Source: Dyella thiooxydans
GTDB lineage: Bacteria; Pseudomonadota; Gammaproteobacteria; Xanthomonadales; Rhodanobacteraceae
Direction: 5' to 3'
NCBI RefSeq assembly: GCF_001641285.1
Contig: NZ_CP014841.1
Location: 620,001-684,000 of the forward strand
Length of the DNA: 64,000 bases
The notes below the pieces were generated by a model. That model searched no databases and had not been told where the DNA came from. It saw only the letters and a program-made list of their open reading frames with translations. Made by a program: the position numbers and the translations under genes. Below are positions 49,853 through 58,474 of the stretch, in pieces (positions within the stretch are counted from its first letter, which is position 1; each line of letters starts with the position of its first letter).

Positions 49853-50827
49853 ATGATGTATCCATTGACCGGTACTCTGCAGGACCTCAACGATCTCTAC
49901 TTCTTCGCTGCCGTGGTCGAGCACAAGGGCTTCTCTGCTGCAGGACGGGCGCTGGGCATTCCCAAGTCGCGCCTGAGCAAACGCATAGCGCAGCTGGAGG
50001 AGCGCCTGGGCGTCCGCCTGCTGCAGCGGACCACGCGGCGCTTCGTGGTGACCGAGGTCGGCGAACGGTTCTACGGTCATTGCCGCGCCGTGCTGGAAGA
50101 GGCGCAGGCGGCCCAGGACGCCGTGGATGAGCTGCGCGCCGAGCCGCGCGGCATGGTGCGGCTGAGCTGCCCGGTGTCGTTGACCCAGACCATGCTTGCG
50201 GACGTCCTGCCGGACTTTCTGCTGCAGTATCCGAAAGTGCAGGTGCGTGTGATGGCGTCGAACCGGCGGGTGGACGTGATCAGCGAGGGGGTCGACGTGG
50301 CCATCCGCGTGCGTACCAGGCTGGACACCGATGCGACCCTGGTGGCACGCAGCTTCGGCCACTCCCGGGTGCTGCCCGTGGCAAGTCCCCGATTGCTGGA
50401 CGAACACGGTCGTCCGTCCACGCCGCAGGAACTGTCCGCATTGCCGGCGTTGTCGATGCAGGAACACGACGGCACACAGAGCTGGGAGCTGATCGACGCA
50501 GCCGGGGAGCGGGTGGTGGTGGACATCCAGCCGCGACTGGTCTGCGGCGACTTCGCCATGCTCTTGTCGGCCGCCCAGCGCGGCGCGGGCGTGGCCATGC
50601 TGCCCGAGTTCGTCTGTGCCCCGGCGGTCTCGCGCGGCGAACTGGAGGTGCTGTTGCCGGAATGGAGCACGCCGGAAGGCATGATGCACTTCGTCTACCC
50701 GAGCCGGCGCGGACAACTGCCGGGCGTGCGCGCATTGGTGGAGTTCCTTGCCGAGCGGCTGCCGGCCGCGGCGCGGCGCGAGAGCGACATCTGCACGGGC
50801 CACAAGCCGAAGGCGCCGGCCGCGTGA
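49853..50827 (+). CDS. LysR-family transcriptional regulator
   Basis: The protein is 324 aa. The winged helix (about 10-70) has LNDLYFFAAVVEHKGFSAAGRALGIPKSRLSKRIAQLEERLGVRLL, typical of the AaeR/DsdC-like LysR group. The effector domain spans about 95-300. ATG at 49853 has AAAGGGAAA upstream; a second ATG follows immediately. It is divergent from azoR, so it probably controls that gene in response to quinones or similar electrophiles. This is an inference from layout. Confidence 0.92.
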   Translation: MMYPLTGTLQDLNDLYFFAAVVEHKGFSAAGRALGIPKSRLSKRIAQLEERLGVRLLQRTTRRFVVTEVGERFYGHCRAVLEEAQAAQDAVDELRAEPRGMVRLSCPVSLTQTMLADVLPDFLLQYPKVQVRVMASNRRVDVISEGVDVAIRVRTRLDTDATLVARSFGHSRVLPVASPRLLDEHGRPSTPQELSALPALSMQEHDGTQSWELIDAAGERVVVDIQPRLVCGDFAMLLSAAQRGAGVAMLPEFVCAPAVSRGELEVLLPEWSTPEGMMHFVYPSRRGQLPGVRALVEFLAERLPAAARRESDICTGHKPKAPAA

Positions 50828-50877
50828 CGCGTGCTAGCATCGGCGTTTAGCCATCCAAACGCACAGACACCAGACAC

Positions 50878-52023
50878 ATGCAGATAACCAGCAAGCTTCC
50901 CGCGGTCGGCACCACCATCTTCAGCGTGATGAGCCAGCTCGCGGCGGAGCACAAGGCAGTGAACCTGGGGCAGGGCTTTCCCGACTACGAACCGCCGCAG
51001 GCGCTGCGTGAGGCGGTGACCCGGGCGATGGCCGAGGGCCGCAACCAGTATGCGCCGGGCATCGGCCTGGCGCCGCTGCGCGAGGCGATCGCCCGCAAGA
51101 CCCAGCGCCTGTACGGCCATGCGGTGAACCCGGACACCGAGGTCACGGTGACCTCCGGCGCCACCGAGGCGATCTTCTCGGCGATCGCCGCGCTGGTGCG
51201 TCAGGGCGACGAGGTGATCGTGTTCGATCCGGCCTACGACTGCTACGAGCCGGCGATCGACCTGCAGGGCGCGCGGGCGGTGCACATCCCGCTGACCCCG
51301 CCCAGCTTCTCGATCGACTGGCAGCGCGTGCGCGATGCGATCACGCCGCGCACGCGGATGATCCTGGTGAACTCGCCGCACAATCCGTCCGGTGCCGTGC
51401 TGTCGGCCGACGACCTGGACACGCTGGCCGACCTGCTGCGCGACACCGGCATCATCGTGCTGTCCGACGAGGTCTACGAACACATCGTGTTCGACGGCGC
51501 CGCGCACCAGAGCGTGCTGCGCCATCCCGAACTGGCCGCGCGCAGCGTGGTGGTGTCCAGCTTCGGCAAGACCTATCACTGCACCGGCTGGAAGGTCGGC
51601 TACGCGGTGGCGCCGGCCGCGCTGAGCCACGAGTTCCGCAAGGTGCACCAGTACGTCACCTTTTGCACTTTCCATCCGGCGCAGGTGGCCTTCGCCGAGT
51701 TCCTGGATAGCCATCCGGAGCACTACCTGGAGCTGCCGGCGTTCTACCAGGCCAAGCGCGACCGGTTCCGCGCGCTGCTGGCCCCCTCGCGCTTCAAGCT
51801 GCTCGACGTGCCGGGCGGCTACTTCCAACTGGTCGACTACTCGGCGATCCGCGACGAGGATGATCTCGCGTTCTGCCAATGGCTGGTACGCGAGGGCGGT
51901 GTGGCGGCGATTCCGCTGACGCCGTTCTGCGCCACGCCGCCGGGCACCCGGCTGGCACGGCTGTGCTTCGCCAAGAGCGATGCCACCATGGAGCAGGCGG
52001 TCGAACGCCTGGTGCGTCTGTGA
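50878..52023 (+). CDS. PLP-dependent aminotransferase, YbdL-like methionine aminotransferase
   Basis: The protein is 381 aa, fold-type I class I/II. The N-terminal NLGQGFPDYEPPQALREAV (about 29-47) is the family signature. The PLP lysine is in SSFGKTYHCTGWKVGYA (about 227), and the phosphate-binding SGATEAIFSAI is near 97. E. coli YbdL prefers methionine, and glutamine transaminase K-type enzymes are related. The next gene encodes an omega-amidase-like protein, overlapping by four bases, which strongly suggests joint work: transamination of keto-methylthiobutyrate with glutamine and removal of ketoglutaramate in methionine salvage. Start ATG at 50878. Confidence 0.88.
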   Translation: MQITSKLPAVGTTIFSVMSQLAAEHKAVNLGQGFPDYEPPQALREAVTRAMAEGRNQYAPGIGLAPLREAIARKTQRLYGHAVNPDTEVTVTSGATEAIFSAIAALVRQGDEVIVFDPAYDCYEPAIDLQGARAVHIPLTPPSFSIDWQRVRDAITPRTRMILVNSPHNPSGAVLSADDLDTLADLLRDTGIIVLSDEVYEHIVFDGAAHQSVLRHPELAARSVVVSSFGKTYHCTGWKVGYAVAPAALSHEFRKVHQYVTFCTFHPAQVAFAEFLDSHPEHYLELPAFYQAKRDRFRALLAPSRFKLLDVPGGYFQLVDYSAIRDEDDLAFCQWLVREGGVAAIPLTPFCATPPGTRLARLCFAKSDATMEQAVERLVRL

Positions 52024-52829
52024 GCGCGCTGCAGCCGCTGGTCGTCACCCTCGTGCAGGGCGCCACGCGCTGGCACGACGCCGAGGCGAACCGCGAATAC
52101 TACGGTGGCCTCGTGCGTGCACATGCCGGCACGACGGACCTGTTCGTGTTGCCGGAGACCTTCCTGTCCGGCTTCAGCAACGACACCCGCGTCAGCGCCG
52201 AGACGATGGACGGTCCCGGTGTGGCGTGGCTGCGCGCGCTGGCCACCGAGGTCGGTGCGACGATCACCGGCAGCCTGGCGATCCGCGAAGGCGACACGGT
52301 CTACAACCGACTGCTGTGGGTAACACCGGACGGGGACCTTCAGCAGTACGACAAGCGCCACCTGTTCCGCATGGCCGGCGAGCACACCCGTTACGGCGGT
52401 GGCAGCGAGCGGCTGATCGTCGAGCTGAAGGGCTGGAGGATCCTGCCGCAGGTCTGCTACGACCTGCGCTTCCCGGTGTGGCTGCGCAATGGCCGCAACG
52501 AGGAAGCGTCCGGCGGCATGGACTACGACCTGGCGCTGTTCGTGGCCAACTGGCCGGCGCCGCGCCGGCAGCCATGGCGCACGCTGCTGCGCGCCCGCGC
52601 GATCGAGAACCTCAGCTACGTCATCGGCGTGAACCGCGTGGGCGTGGACGGCAACGATCTTCCGTATGCGGGCGACAGCGCCGTGCTGGATCCGGTGGGC
52701 GAGCCGCTGATCGAGCTGGGTGCGCAGGAGCAGGTGGCGACCGTGCGCATCGATCCGGCGCCACTGCTCGCCCATCGCGAGCGCTTTCCCGCCTGGATGG
52801 ATGCCGACGCGTTCCAACTGCTGTCGTGA
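52020..52829 (+). CDS. Carbon-nitrogen hydrolase, YafV/Nit2-like omega-amidase
   Basis: The protein is 269 aa of the nitrilase superfamily. The catalytic triad is visible as Glu in VLPETFLSGFS, Lys in QYDKRHLFRMAGE and Cys in LPQVCYDLRFPVW. YafV and Nit2 hydrolyse alpha-ketoglutaramate and related omega-amides. The GTG start overlaps the aminotransferase stop (GTGA). In Bacillus the orthologous pair of aminotransferase and omega-amidase belongs to methionine salvage (MtnE/MtnU), consistent with mtnA at 7996 in this window. Substrate preference here is inferred. Confidence 0.9.
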   Translation: MSALQPLVVTLVQGATRWHDAEANREYYGGLVRAHAGTTDLFVLPETFLSGFSNDTRVSAETMDGPGVAWLRALATEVGATITGSLAIREGDTVYNRLLWVTPDGDLQQYDKRHLFRMAGEHTRYGGGSERLIVELKGWRILPQVCYDLRFPVWLRNGRNEEASGGMDYDLALFVANWPAPRRQPWRTLLRARAIENLSYVIGVNRVGVDGNDLPYAGDSAVLDPVGEPLIELGAQEQVATVRIDPAPLLAHRERFPAWMDADAFQLLS

Positions 52830-53297
52830 AGGATGACGGGCGTGTAGGGGATTTCTCGGCACGCCTGTCGGGTCATCGCGCGACGATGCGCGAGGCGCGG
52901 AAAAAGGTGATTTCCTCCATCTTTTGCGCTTGATCCGTCGCATCTCCGGCCCGTAGCCTTGCGCGGCGTCTGGCGAAACCGGGGCACGGGAAGTGCGCCT
53001 TGGCCGCCGGCGCAAAGCCAGGGGATGCACACCAATGCTCAAGGACGAGTTCATGCGGGCGCCGTCGCGCGCGCCCATCACGTACCACGTCGTCGACGTT
53101 CCGCCGATGCCGCCCGACAGCGGACCGGCACGCTAGGTCGCCGCCGCCAGGGCCGGACCGGTCCGCGTTGCGGCTATCCAGAACCTTCCGCACATGGCTC
53201 CCCGCGCGACGGGGACGGATGGTCTTGGCCCGCGCGGCGGAGTTCGGTGGTTCGACGCTCCCTCCGTTCCTCTATTCGTTTCCATCATGGAGTAATC
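52830..53297. other. Intergenic stretch of about 470 bases
   Basis: Apart from the small frame at 53035-53136, no gene is evident. There is a run GGAAAAAGGTGATTTCC (52899-52915) with partial dyad symmetry. The -10 and -35 of the CsgG-like gene are not obvious. Confidence 0.4.
53035..53136 (+). CDS. Possible 33-aa small protein
   Basis: ATG at 53035 opens a 33-codon frame ending in TAG at 53136 (MLKDEFMRAPSRAPITYHVV, then DVPPMPPDSGPAR). AGGGGATG upstream could be a ribosome site. It has no signal or membrane segment. The frame is short and could be chance; the only support is protein-like composition and its place in an otherwise empty 470-base stretch. Confidence 0.25.
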   Translation: MLKDEFMRAPSRAPITYHVVDVPPMPPDSGPAR

Positions 53298-54317
53298 ATG
53301 AGAATTGACTCTCTCAAGCAGGGCGCTCTTGCCTTCGCGATCGTTGCCTTCACGAGCCTGGCCGGCTGCTCGACCCTGCAGACCGGCGGCGGCAAGAATC
53401 CGGTCGCCGGGTCGGCCGGCGGCGCCAACAGCAAGAACGCCAATCCGACCCTCGAGCATTGCCCGAAGCCGCTGGGGACGCTGGCCGTGGAGGAAGACGA
53501 GGGCGAGCCATGGTACGCCATGCTGACCCAGCAATACCACCTGCCGTCGACCACGCCGCTGATCCGCATGATGATCCAGCAGAGCAACTGCTTCGTGGTG
53601 GTCGATCGCGGTCGCGGCATGACCTCCATGATGCGCGAGCGCGACCTGGCCGCTTCCGGTGAATTGCGCTCGAGCAGCAATCTGCGACCGCACCAGATGG
53701 TGGCCGCCGACTACGTGGTGACGCCGAACATCCAGTTCTCGCAGGACACGGGCGGCGGGGCGGCGGGTCTGGCCGGGCTGGTGCCCTACGGTGCGCTGGT
53801 CGGGGCGGTGGTCGGCTCGATGAAGACCAGCGAGGCGTCCACCACGCTGATGCTCACCGACACCCGGTCGGGCGTGCAGGTGGCGATCGCGCAGGGCAGC
53901 GCGAAGAACATGGATTTCGGGTTCGGGGGGCTGTTCGGTGGTGCGGGTGCCGTCGGTGCTGCCGGCGCGTATGCCAAGACGCCGCAGGGCAAGGTGATCG
54001 CGGCGGCTTTCCTCGACTCGTACAACCAGATGGTCAAGGCGGTGCGCGAATACGCGCCGCAGCACGTATCCGGTGGCCTGGGCACTGGCGGTGCCCTCTC
54101 CGTGGATGGCGAGTCCCCGTCGGGCGCAGGCGATGTGGCGGGCCTCTCGCTCCGGGATGCGCAGCGCAAGCTGGCGTCGCTCGGTCTCTACAAGAGTCGC
54201 ATCGACGGCCGTCCGGGCCCGGGCACTTCGTCCGCGCTGAGCAGTTTCCAGCGCATTCGGGGTCTGGACGTGACCGGCAAGCTCGATCCGGCCACGGCTA
54301 GGGCACTGCAGCAGTAG
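53298..54317 (+). CDS. CsgG-like lipoprotein with C-terminal peptidoglycan-binding domain
   Basis: The protein is 339 aa. A signal peptide ends in the lipobox SLAGCS (Cys about 24). The central domain (about 45-255: ECxxPLGTLAVEED-like, LIRMMIQQSNCFVVVDRGRG, DYVVTPNIQFSQ, TTLMLTDTRSGVQVAIAQGSAK) resembles the CsgG/curli-secretin-like fold, which in the curli system forms an outer-membrane channel. A glycine-rich linker leads to a C-terminal PG_binding_1 domain (about 277-338: LSLRDAQRKLASLGLYKSRIDG, then VTGKLDPATARAL). No csgEF or csgA gene is nearby. Start ATG at 53298. A bidirectional terminator follows. Confidence 0.82.
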   Translation: MRIDSLKQGALAFAIVAFTSLAGCSTLQTGGGKNPVAGSAGGANSKNANPTLEHCPKPLGTLAVEEDEGEPWYAMLTQQYHLPSTTPLIRMMIQQSNCFVVVDRGRGMTSMMRERDLAASGELRSSSNLRPHQMVAADYVVTPNIQFSQDTGGGAAGLAGLVPYGALVGAVVGSMKTSEASTTLMLTDTRSGVQVAIAQGSAKNMDFGFGGLFGGAGAVGAAGAYAKTPQGKVIAAAFLDSYNQMVKAVREYAPQHVSGGLGTGGALSVDGESPSGAGDVAGLSLRDAQRKLASLGLYKSRIDGRPGPGTSSALSSFQRIRGLDVTGKLDPATARALQQ

Positions 54318-54348
54318 CGTTCGCGCGGCACGGTTTCGCCGCCGTCAC

Positions 54349-54380
54349 GAAAAAGCCGCCCATTCGGGCGGCTTTTTCGT
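54349..54380. terminator. Bidirectional intrinsic terminator between CsgG-like gene and rluB
   Basis: GAAAAAGCCGCC (54349-54360) pairs with GGCGGCTTTTTC (54367-54378) over a short loop, with T runs on both strands. It closes the convergent genes. Confidence 0.85.
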
Positions 54381-54406
54381 CTGCAACCGCGGACGACTCG
54401 GATCCG

Positions 54407-55804
54407 TCAGTGATTGCCGCCGCGGTTGCCGCCGGGGCGCTTGCCGCCACGACCGCCGCCGCTGTTTCCGCCCGGGCGGGGACCGCGGTTGCCGGCGTTG
54501 CCGCGATTGCCTGCATTGCTACGGTTGCCCGCGTTGTTGCCACGGTTGCCGCCGGGGCCGCGCTTTTCGCCGCCGAAGCCGCTGTAGGGAGCCGCCGCGC
54601 CGGCAGCACCCGCGCCACCGCCGCCGCGACGGCGCTTGGCGCCACCGGGCTTGCCCTGGCCACCGCCGGTCGGCTGGCCGTCACGGGTTTCACCGGCGAA
54701 CCAGGTGCGCACCGAGGGCAGTTCCTGGCCGGGCGCCACGCCGCGCTTGTTGCGGCTCTTGCGGGGCTGGCCCGGGCGCTCCGGGCGGGCGACGTTGCCG
54801 TTCACCTCGCGACCGGGGCGGCGCCCCTTGCCGCGGGCCGGCTCGTCGCGGATGCGGTCGAACGCACGCAGTTCGCGTGCTTCGTCGGCGGCGGCACTGC
54901 TCCAGGCGGTGGCGGCACCGCGCTCCGGGCGGTATTCGGTGACGTGGCGCGGGGCGCGGCGCTGGTGCAGCACCGGGCTGAGCGTCAGGACCGGCTGGGG
55001 CGCGCCCAGCCCGGTGAGCTTGCGCAGCTCCTTTACAGCGTCCTCGCCCAGCGATTCGCAGTCGCCGCGGCGCAGGGCGCGCGGCAACTGCACGTTGCCG
55101 TAGCGGATGCGCTTGAGGCGACTGACCAGGAAGCCCTGCGAATCCCACAGGCGGCGCACCTCGCGGTTGCGACCCTCGCGGATCACCACGCGGAACCAGC
55201 TGTGGCTGCCGCCGCGGCTGATCACCGCGATGTCGTCGAAGCGGGCGGGGCCATCCTCCAGCTCGACGCCGGACTTGAGCTTCTCGATGATCTCGTCGGG
55301 CACTTCGCCATGGACACGGCACAGGTACTCGCGCTCCAGCCCGCTCTTGGGATGCATCAGCGCGTTGGCGAGCTCGCCGTCGGTGGTGAGCAGCAGCAGG
55401 CCGGTGGTGTTGATGTCCAGCCGGCCCACGGCGACCCAGCGCGCGCCCTTCAGGCGGGGCAGCTCCTCGAACACGGTGGGGCGACCTTCCGGATCGTCCC
55501 GGGTGGTCATCACGCCTTCCGGCTTGTGATAGACCAGCACCTCGGTTTCGTCGCGGTTGTCGGTGGCGACGACGAACTGCTTGCCGTCGATGACCACGCG
55601 GTCGCCGGCATGCACGCTGGCGCCGATGGCGGCCGGCTGGCCGTTGAGCTCGACTTCGCCCGCATGGATGCGTTGTTCGAGCATCCGGCGCGAGCCGAGT
55701 CCGGCGTTGGCCAGCACCTTGTGCAGGCGCTCTTCCAGCGCGGGTTCGTTTTCGGCCCGTGCGGGGCGCTTGAGGGTAAGTAGGGATTTCTGCGGCGCAG
55801 TCAT
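54407..55804 (-). CDS. rluB: 23S rRNA pseudouridine(2605) synthase RluB with a Gly/Asn/Arg-rich tail
   Basis: RluB converts U2605 of 23S rRNA to pseudouridine. The protein is 465 aa, longer than the E. coli form (about 290). An S4 domain (about 24-85, ERLHKVLANAGLGSRRMLEQRI) precedes the RsuA-type catalytic domain with GRLDINTTGLLLLTTDGEL (about 147-165, catalytic Asp in RLD). Residues about 270-465 are low complexity: basic and then Gly/Asn/Arg repeats such as GNRGN, NAGNR and RGGKRPGGNRGG, like RGG RNA-binding tails. Start ATG at 55804. scpB ends 12 bases upstream, so it is the third gene of scpA-scpB-rluB. Confidence 0.93.
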   Translation of the reverse strand: MTAPQKSLLTLKRPARAENEPALEERLHKVLANAGLGSRRMLEQRIHAGEVELNGQPAAIGASVHAGDRVVIDGKQFVVATDNRDETEVLVYHKPEGVMTTRDDPEGRPTVFEELPRLKGARWVAVGRLDINTTGLLLLTTDGELANALMHPKSGLEREYLCRVHGEVPDEIIEKLKSGVELEDGPARFDDIAVISRGGSHSWFRVVIREGRNREVRRLWDSQGFLVSRLKRIRYGNVQLPRALRRGDCESLGEDAVKELRKLTGLGAPQPVLTLSPVLHQRRAPRHVTEYRPERGAATAWSSAAADEARELRAFDRIRDEPARGKGRRPGREVNGNVARPERPGQPRKSRNKRGVAPGQELPSVRTWFAGETRDGQPTGGGQGKPGGAKRRRGGGGAGAAGAAAPYSGFGGEKRGPGGNRGNNAGNRSNAGNRGNAGNRGPRPGGNSGGGRGGKRPGGNRGGNH

Positions 55805-55816
55805 GCGCGTGACTCC

Positions 55817-56821
55817 TCAGGAATGCTTGTCGGTGTCGCCGTCGCCGGCGTCCGCGGGGATCGCTGCCTCGTCGGCAGTGTTGGGTTCGATGGTCGGCGC
55901 GTCGGGCGCCTCGGTGTCGTCGTGCGGCGTGGCCGCGTCGGCGGGGGATGTTTCGTGGGTGTCGTCTGCTTCGGCGGTGGTTTCCGCCGCGGGTTCGTCG
56001 ACAACTTCGACGGCCTCGACGACTTCGATGGTTTCGATGACTTCGACAGTTTCGATGATGTCGATGGTTTCGACCGGCTCGGAAACTACCGAGATCTGCG
56101 CTGTCTCGTCCATGTCGGCGGATGGCTCGCTTTCGCCGGCTTCCGCAGCGGCTTCGGCGGCGGCTTCCGCTTCCGCCTCGGGATCGATCGGCAGGTCCTT
56201 CACCACGCGTGCCGGCAGCGGCTCGGGCTCGAAGCGCAGCTGCGGGTCTTCCATGTCGCGGATCTCGGACAGCGGCGGGAGCTGGTCCAGCGACTTCAGG
56301 TTGAAGTAGTCCAGGAATGCGCGGGTGGTGCCGAACAGCGCCGGTCGGCCCGGCACGTCGCGGTGGCCGACCACGCGGATCCAGTCGCGCTCCTCCAGCG
56401 TCTTGATGATGTTGGAGGACACCACCACGCCCCGGATCTGCTCGATCTCCGGACGGGTGATCGGCTGGCGGTAGGCGATCAGCGCCAGCGTCTCCAGCAG
56501 GGCGCGGGAGTAGCGACTGGGCCGCTCGGTCCACATCCGCGACAGCCAGGGGTGCACGGCCTGTTTCACCTGGTAGCGGAAACCGGAGGCGACCTCCTTC
56601 AGCTCCACGCCGCGCCCCTCGCAGTCGTCAGCCAGTGACTCGAGCGTGCGCGCGACCAGCTCGCGGGTCACTTCGTGTTCTTCGCCGAACAGCTCGACCA
56701 GCTGCGCCATCGTCAGCGGGTTGCTGGAGGCGAGCAGGGCGGCTTCGACGATCGGCTTGAGCTGTTCGATACCGAGCGGTTCGTCGCGGACCGGACCGGC
56801 GAGTTCCTGGTTGTCACTCAT
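55817..56821 (-). CDS. scpB: Segregation and condensation protein B with an acidic repeat tail
   Basis: ScpB forms the SMC-ScpAB condensin with ScpA and Smc. The protein is 334 aa. The conserved part (1-185) has two winged helices: LKPIVEAALLASSNPLTMAQLVELF and RYSRALLETLALIAYRQPITRPEIEQIRGV (about 103-131), then FGTTRAFLDYFNLKSLDQLPP. Residues about 198-334 are highly acidic and repetitive (Val/Glu/Thr units such as TVEVIETIEVVEAVEVV), encoded by imperfect GA/TTCGATG-type tandem repeats near 55985-56080. This tail is much longer than in most ScpB proteins. The start overlaps the scpA stop by eight bases. Confidence 0.93.
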   Translation of the reverse strand: MSDNQELAGPVRDEPLGIEQLKPIVEAALLASSNPLTMAQLVELFGEEHEVTRELVARTLESLADDCEGRGVELKEVASGFRYQVKQAVHPWLSRMWTERPSRYSRALLETLALIAYRQPITRPEIEQIRGVVVSSNIIKTLEERDWIRVVGHRDVPGRPALFGTTRAFLDYFNLKSLDQLPPLSEIRDMEDPQLRFEPEPLPARVVKDLPIDPEAEAEAAAEAAAEAGESEPSADMDETAQISVVSEPVETIDIIETVEVIETIEVVEAVEVVDEPAAETTAEADDTHETSPADAATPHDDTEAPDAPTIEPNTADEAAIPADAGDGDTDKHS

Positions 56822-57737
56822 AGGCGGAGGCTTCTCCGGCGGATTCGTCATGGGGCTCATCGGCGTCGGTGGCGTCTTGGTAGTCGCCCGCGTCGGCCTT
56901 GGCCTTGAGATAGATCGGCGCCAGTGGCGCCTCCTGCACGATCTCGATCAACATTTCCTTGGCCAGCTCGAGCATGGCCAGGAAGGTCACCACCACGCCG
57001 AGCCGGCCCTCGGTCGGATCGAACAGCGTCTCGAAGCGTTGGAAACTGACGCTTTCCAGCTTGCCCAGCAGCTCGCCCATACGCTGGCGTACGCTGAGGG
57101 CCTCGCGCTTGATGGCGTGGTGGCCGAACAGCTCGGCGCGATGCATCACGTCCTTGAGCGCCAGCAGCATTTCCTTCAGGTCCAGCGGGGGCGGCAGGCG
57201 GATCACCGTGCGCTCGCCCGCGTCGACCTGTACCGGCACCGTGTCGCGTTCCACGCGGGGCAGGGCGTCGATGTCCTCGGCGGCCTTCTTGAACCGCTCG
57301 TACTCCTGCAGCCGGCGGACCAGGTCGGCGCGGGGATCCTCTTCCACCCCTTCCTCGGCGGGCGGTCGCGGCAGCAGCAGCCGCGATTTGATCTCGGCCA
57401 GGATCGCGGCCATCAGCAGGTATTCGGCCGCCAGCTCCAGCCGCATCACATCGCGCATCAGCTCGATGTAGGCCATGTATTGGCGGGTGATCTCGGCGAC
57501 CGGGATGTCCAGGATGTCCAGGTTCTGCCGGCGGATCAGGTAAAGCAGCAGGTCCAGCGGACCCTCGAACGCCTCCAGGATGACTTCCAGCGCGTCCGGC
57601 GGAATGTACAGGTCCTGCGGCATCTGCAGCATCGGTTCGCCGCGCACGATCGCCAGCGGCATCTCCTGCTGCTGCGGCATCGACGCGAATACGTCCGCTG
57701 GACTGGTTGTCTGAGGCTCGCTTGGCTCAGTGCTCAT
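56814..57737 (-). CDS. scpA: Segregation and condensation protein A
   Basis: ScpA is the kleisin subunit that bridges SMC heads. The protein is 307 aa. The N-terminal FEGPLDLLLYLIRRQNLDILDIPVAEITRQYMAYIE (about 57-92) is the family signature that contacts the Smc neck. The C-terminal winged helix (about 220-290) contains FDPTEGRLGVVVTFLAMLELAKE. The first 50 residues are a Pro/Gln-rich extension. Start ATG at 57737. The gene is the first of scpA-scpB-rluB and overlaps scpB by eight bases, a strong coupling sign. Confidence 0.95.
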   Translation of the reverse strand: MSTEPSEPQTTSPADVFASMPQQQEMPLAIVRGEPMLQMPQDLYIPPDALEVILEAFEGPLDLLLYLIRRQNLDILDIPVAEITRQYMAYIELMRDVMRLELAAEYLLMAAILAEIKSRLLLPRPPAEEGVEEDPRADLVRRLQEYERFKKAAEDIDALPRVERDTVPVQVDAGERTVIRLPPPLDLKEMLLALKDVMHRAELFGHHAIKREALSVRQRMGELLGKLESVSFQRFETLFDPTEGRLGVVVTFLAMLELAKEMLIEIVQEAPLAPIYLKAKADAGDYQDATDADEPHDESAGEASAYE

Positions 57738-58474
57738 CAATGCATGTCGTTGGGCCACCGCCCGGAAGGACGGGGATTGCACACGATTGGAACCGGACCC
57801 GTCCATCCGGCTCGCGCCGAGGGATACGGGGCTTGCACGCGCCGACGTAGCCGCGCTGTGTGGAAACGCTCCTTGCTGCAGATGCCCGGCCTGGCTGGTG
57901 CCTTGGTCGCGATTGCCCGGCGATACCCCTGGGGAATCATCGGGCGGGTCGCGACCAACCGCTGGGCGTCCGGTCCGGGATATGAGCCACGGTCGAGGCG
58001 CGCGTGCCGGTGGGCGTCGAAAACGCTACGGGCATATCAGTCGGTCGGCGGAGAGCATCGAACGTGGCTCTCGGGGCGCTCTCCACTGCCTCGCCGGCAG
58101 GATGGCGCCCTGTATTAACCCCACGAATGGCCCACAGCGTAATGGCTGGTTTGTCGCAAGTCCAGCAGCCGGGCGGGCATCACGTCATCGGGGCGCAATG
58201 TGCCGCTGATCGTCCATCCTTGGCACTGCGATCCGGTTCGTCATGGTCGCCGGTGCTGCCTCGATGGCCATTTGGTGCGAATGGCGGATCTGATTTCGGT
58301 TCTGGCACATCGTTTGCTTCACCCGCTTGTCCCTGCGTGGACTTCGTGCCCCAATACGGTTCTGCCGGATCGGAGCCCGCACGCGTCGGGAACATTCTTC
58401 ACCGGCAGGTCCTCCCGGGCTCTTCGGTGCGAGGGAATCAGGCCTCCGGGGGACGGGGCAAGCGAGGGAGCATG
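57738..58474. other. Gene-free stretch of about 730 bases
   Basis: I find no supported gene on either strand between scpA and the PilZ gene. Open frames here lack ribosome sites and protein-like composition. No tRNA-like fold or long repeat was recognised. It must hold the promoters of scpA (minus) and the PilZ gene (plus), but I cannot place them with confidence. Confidence 0.5.

Noticed and set aside
57738-58474. Search for a tRNA or small RNA gene in the scpA-PilZ spacer
   Set aside because: No cloverleaf, CCA end or terminator-bounded hairpin was found.
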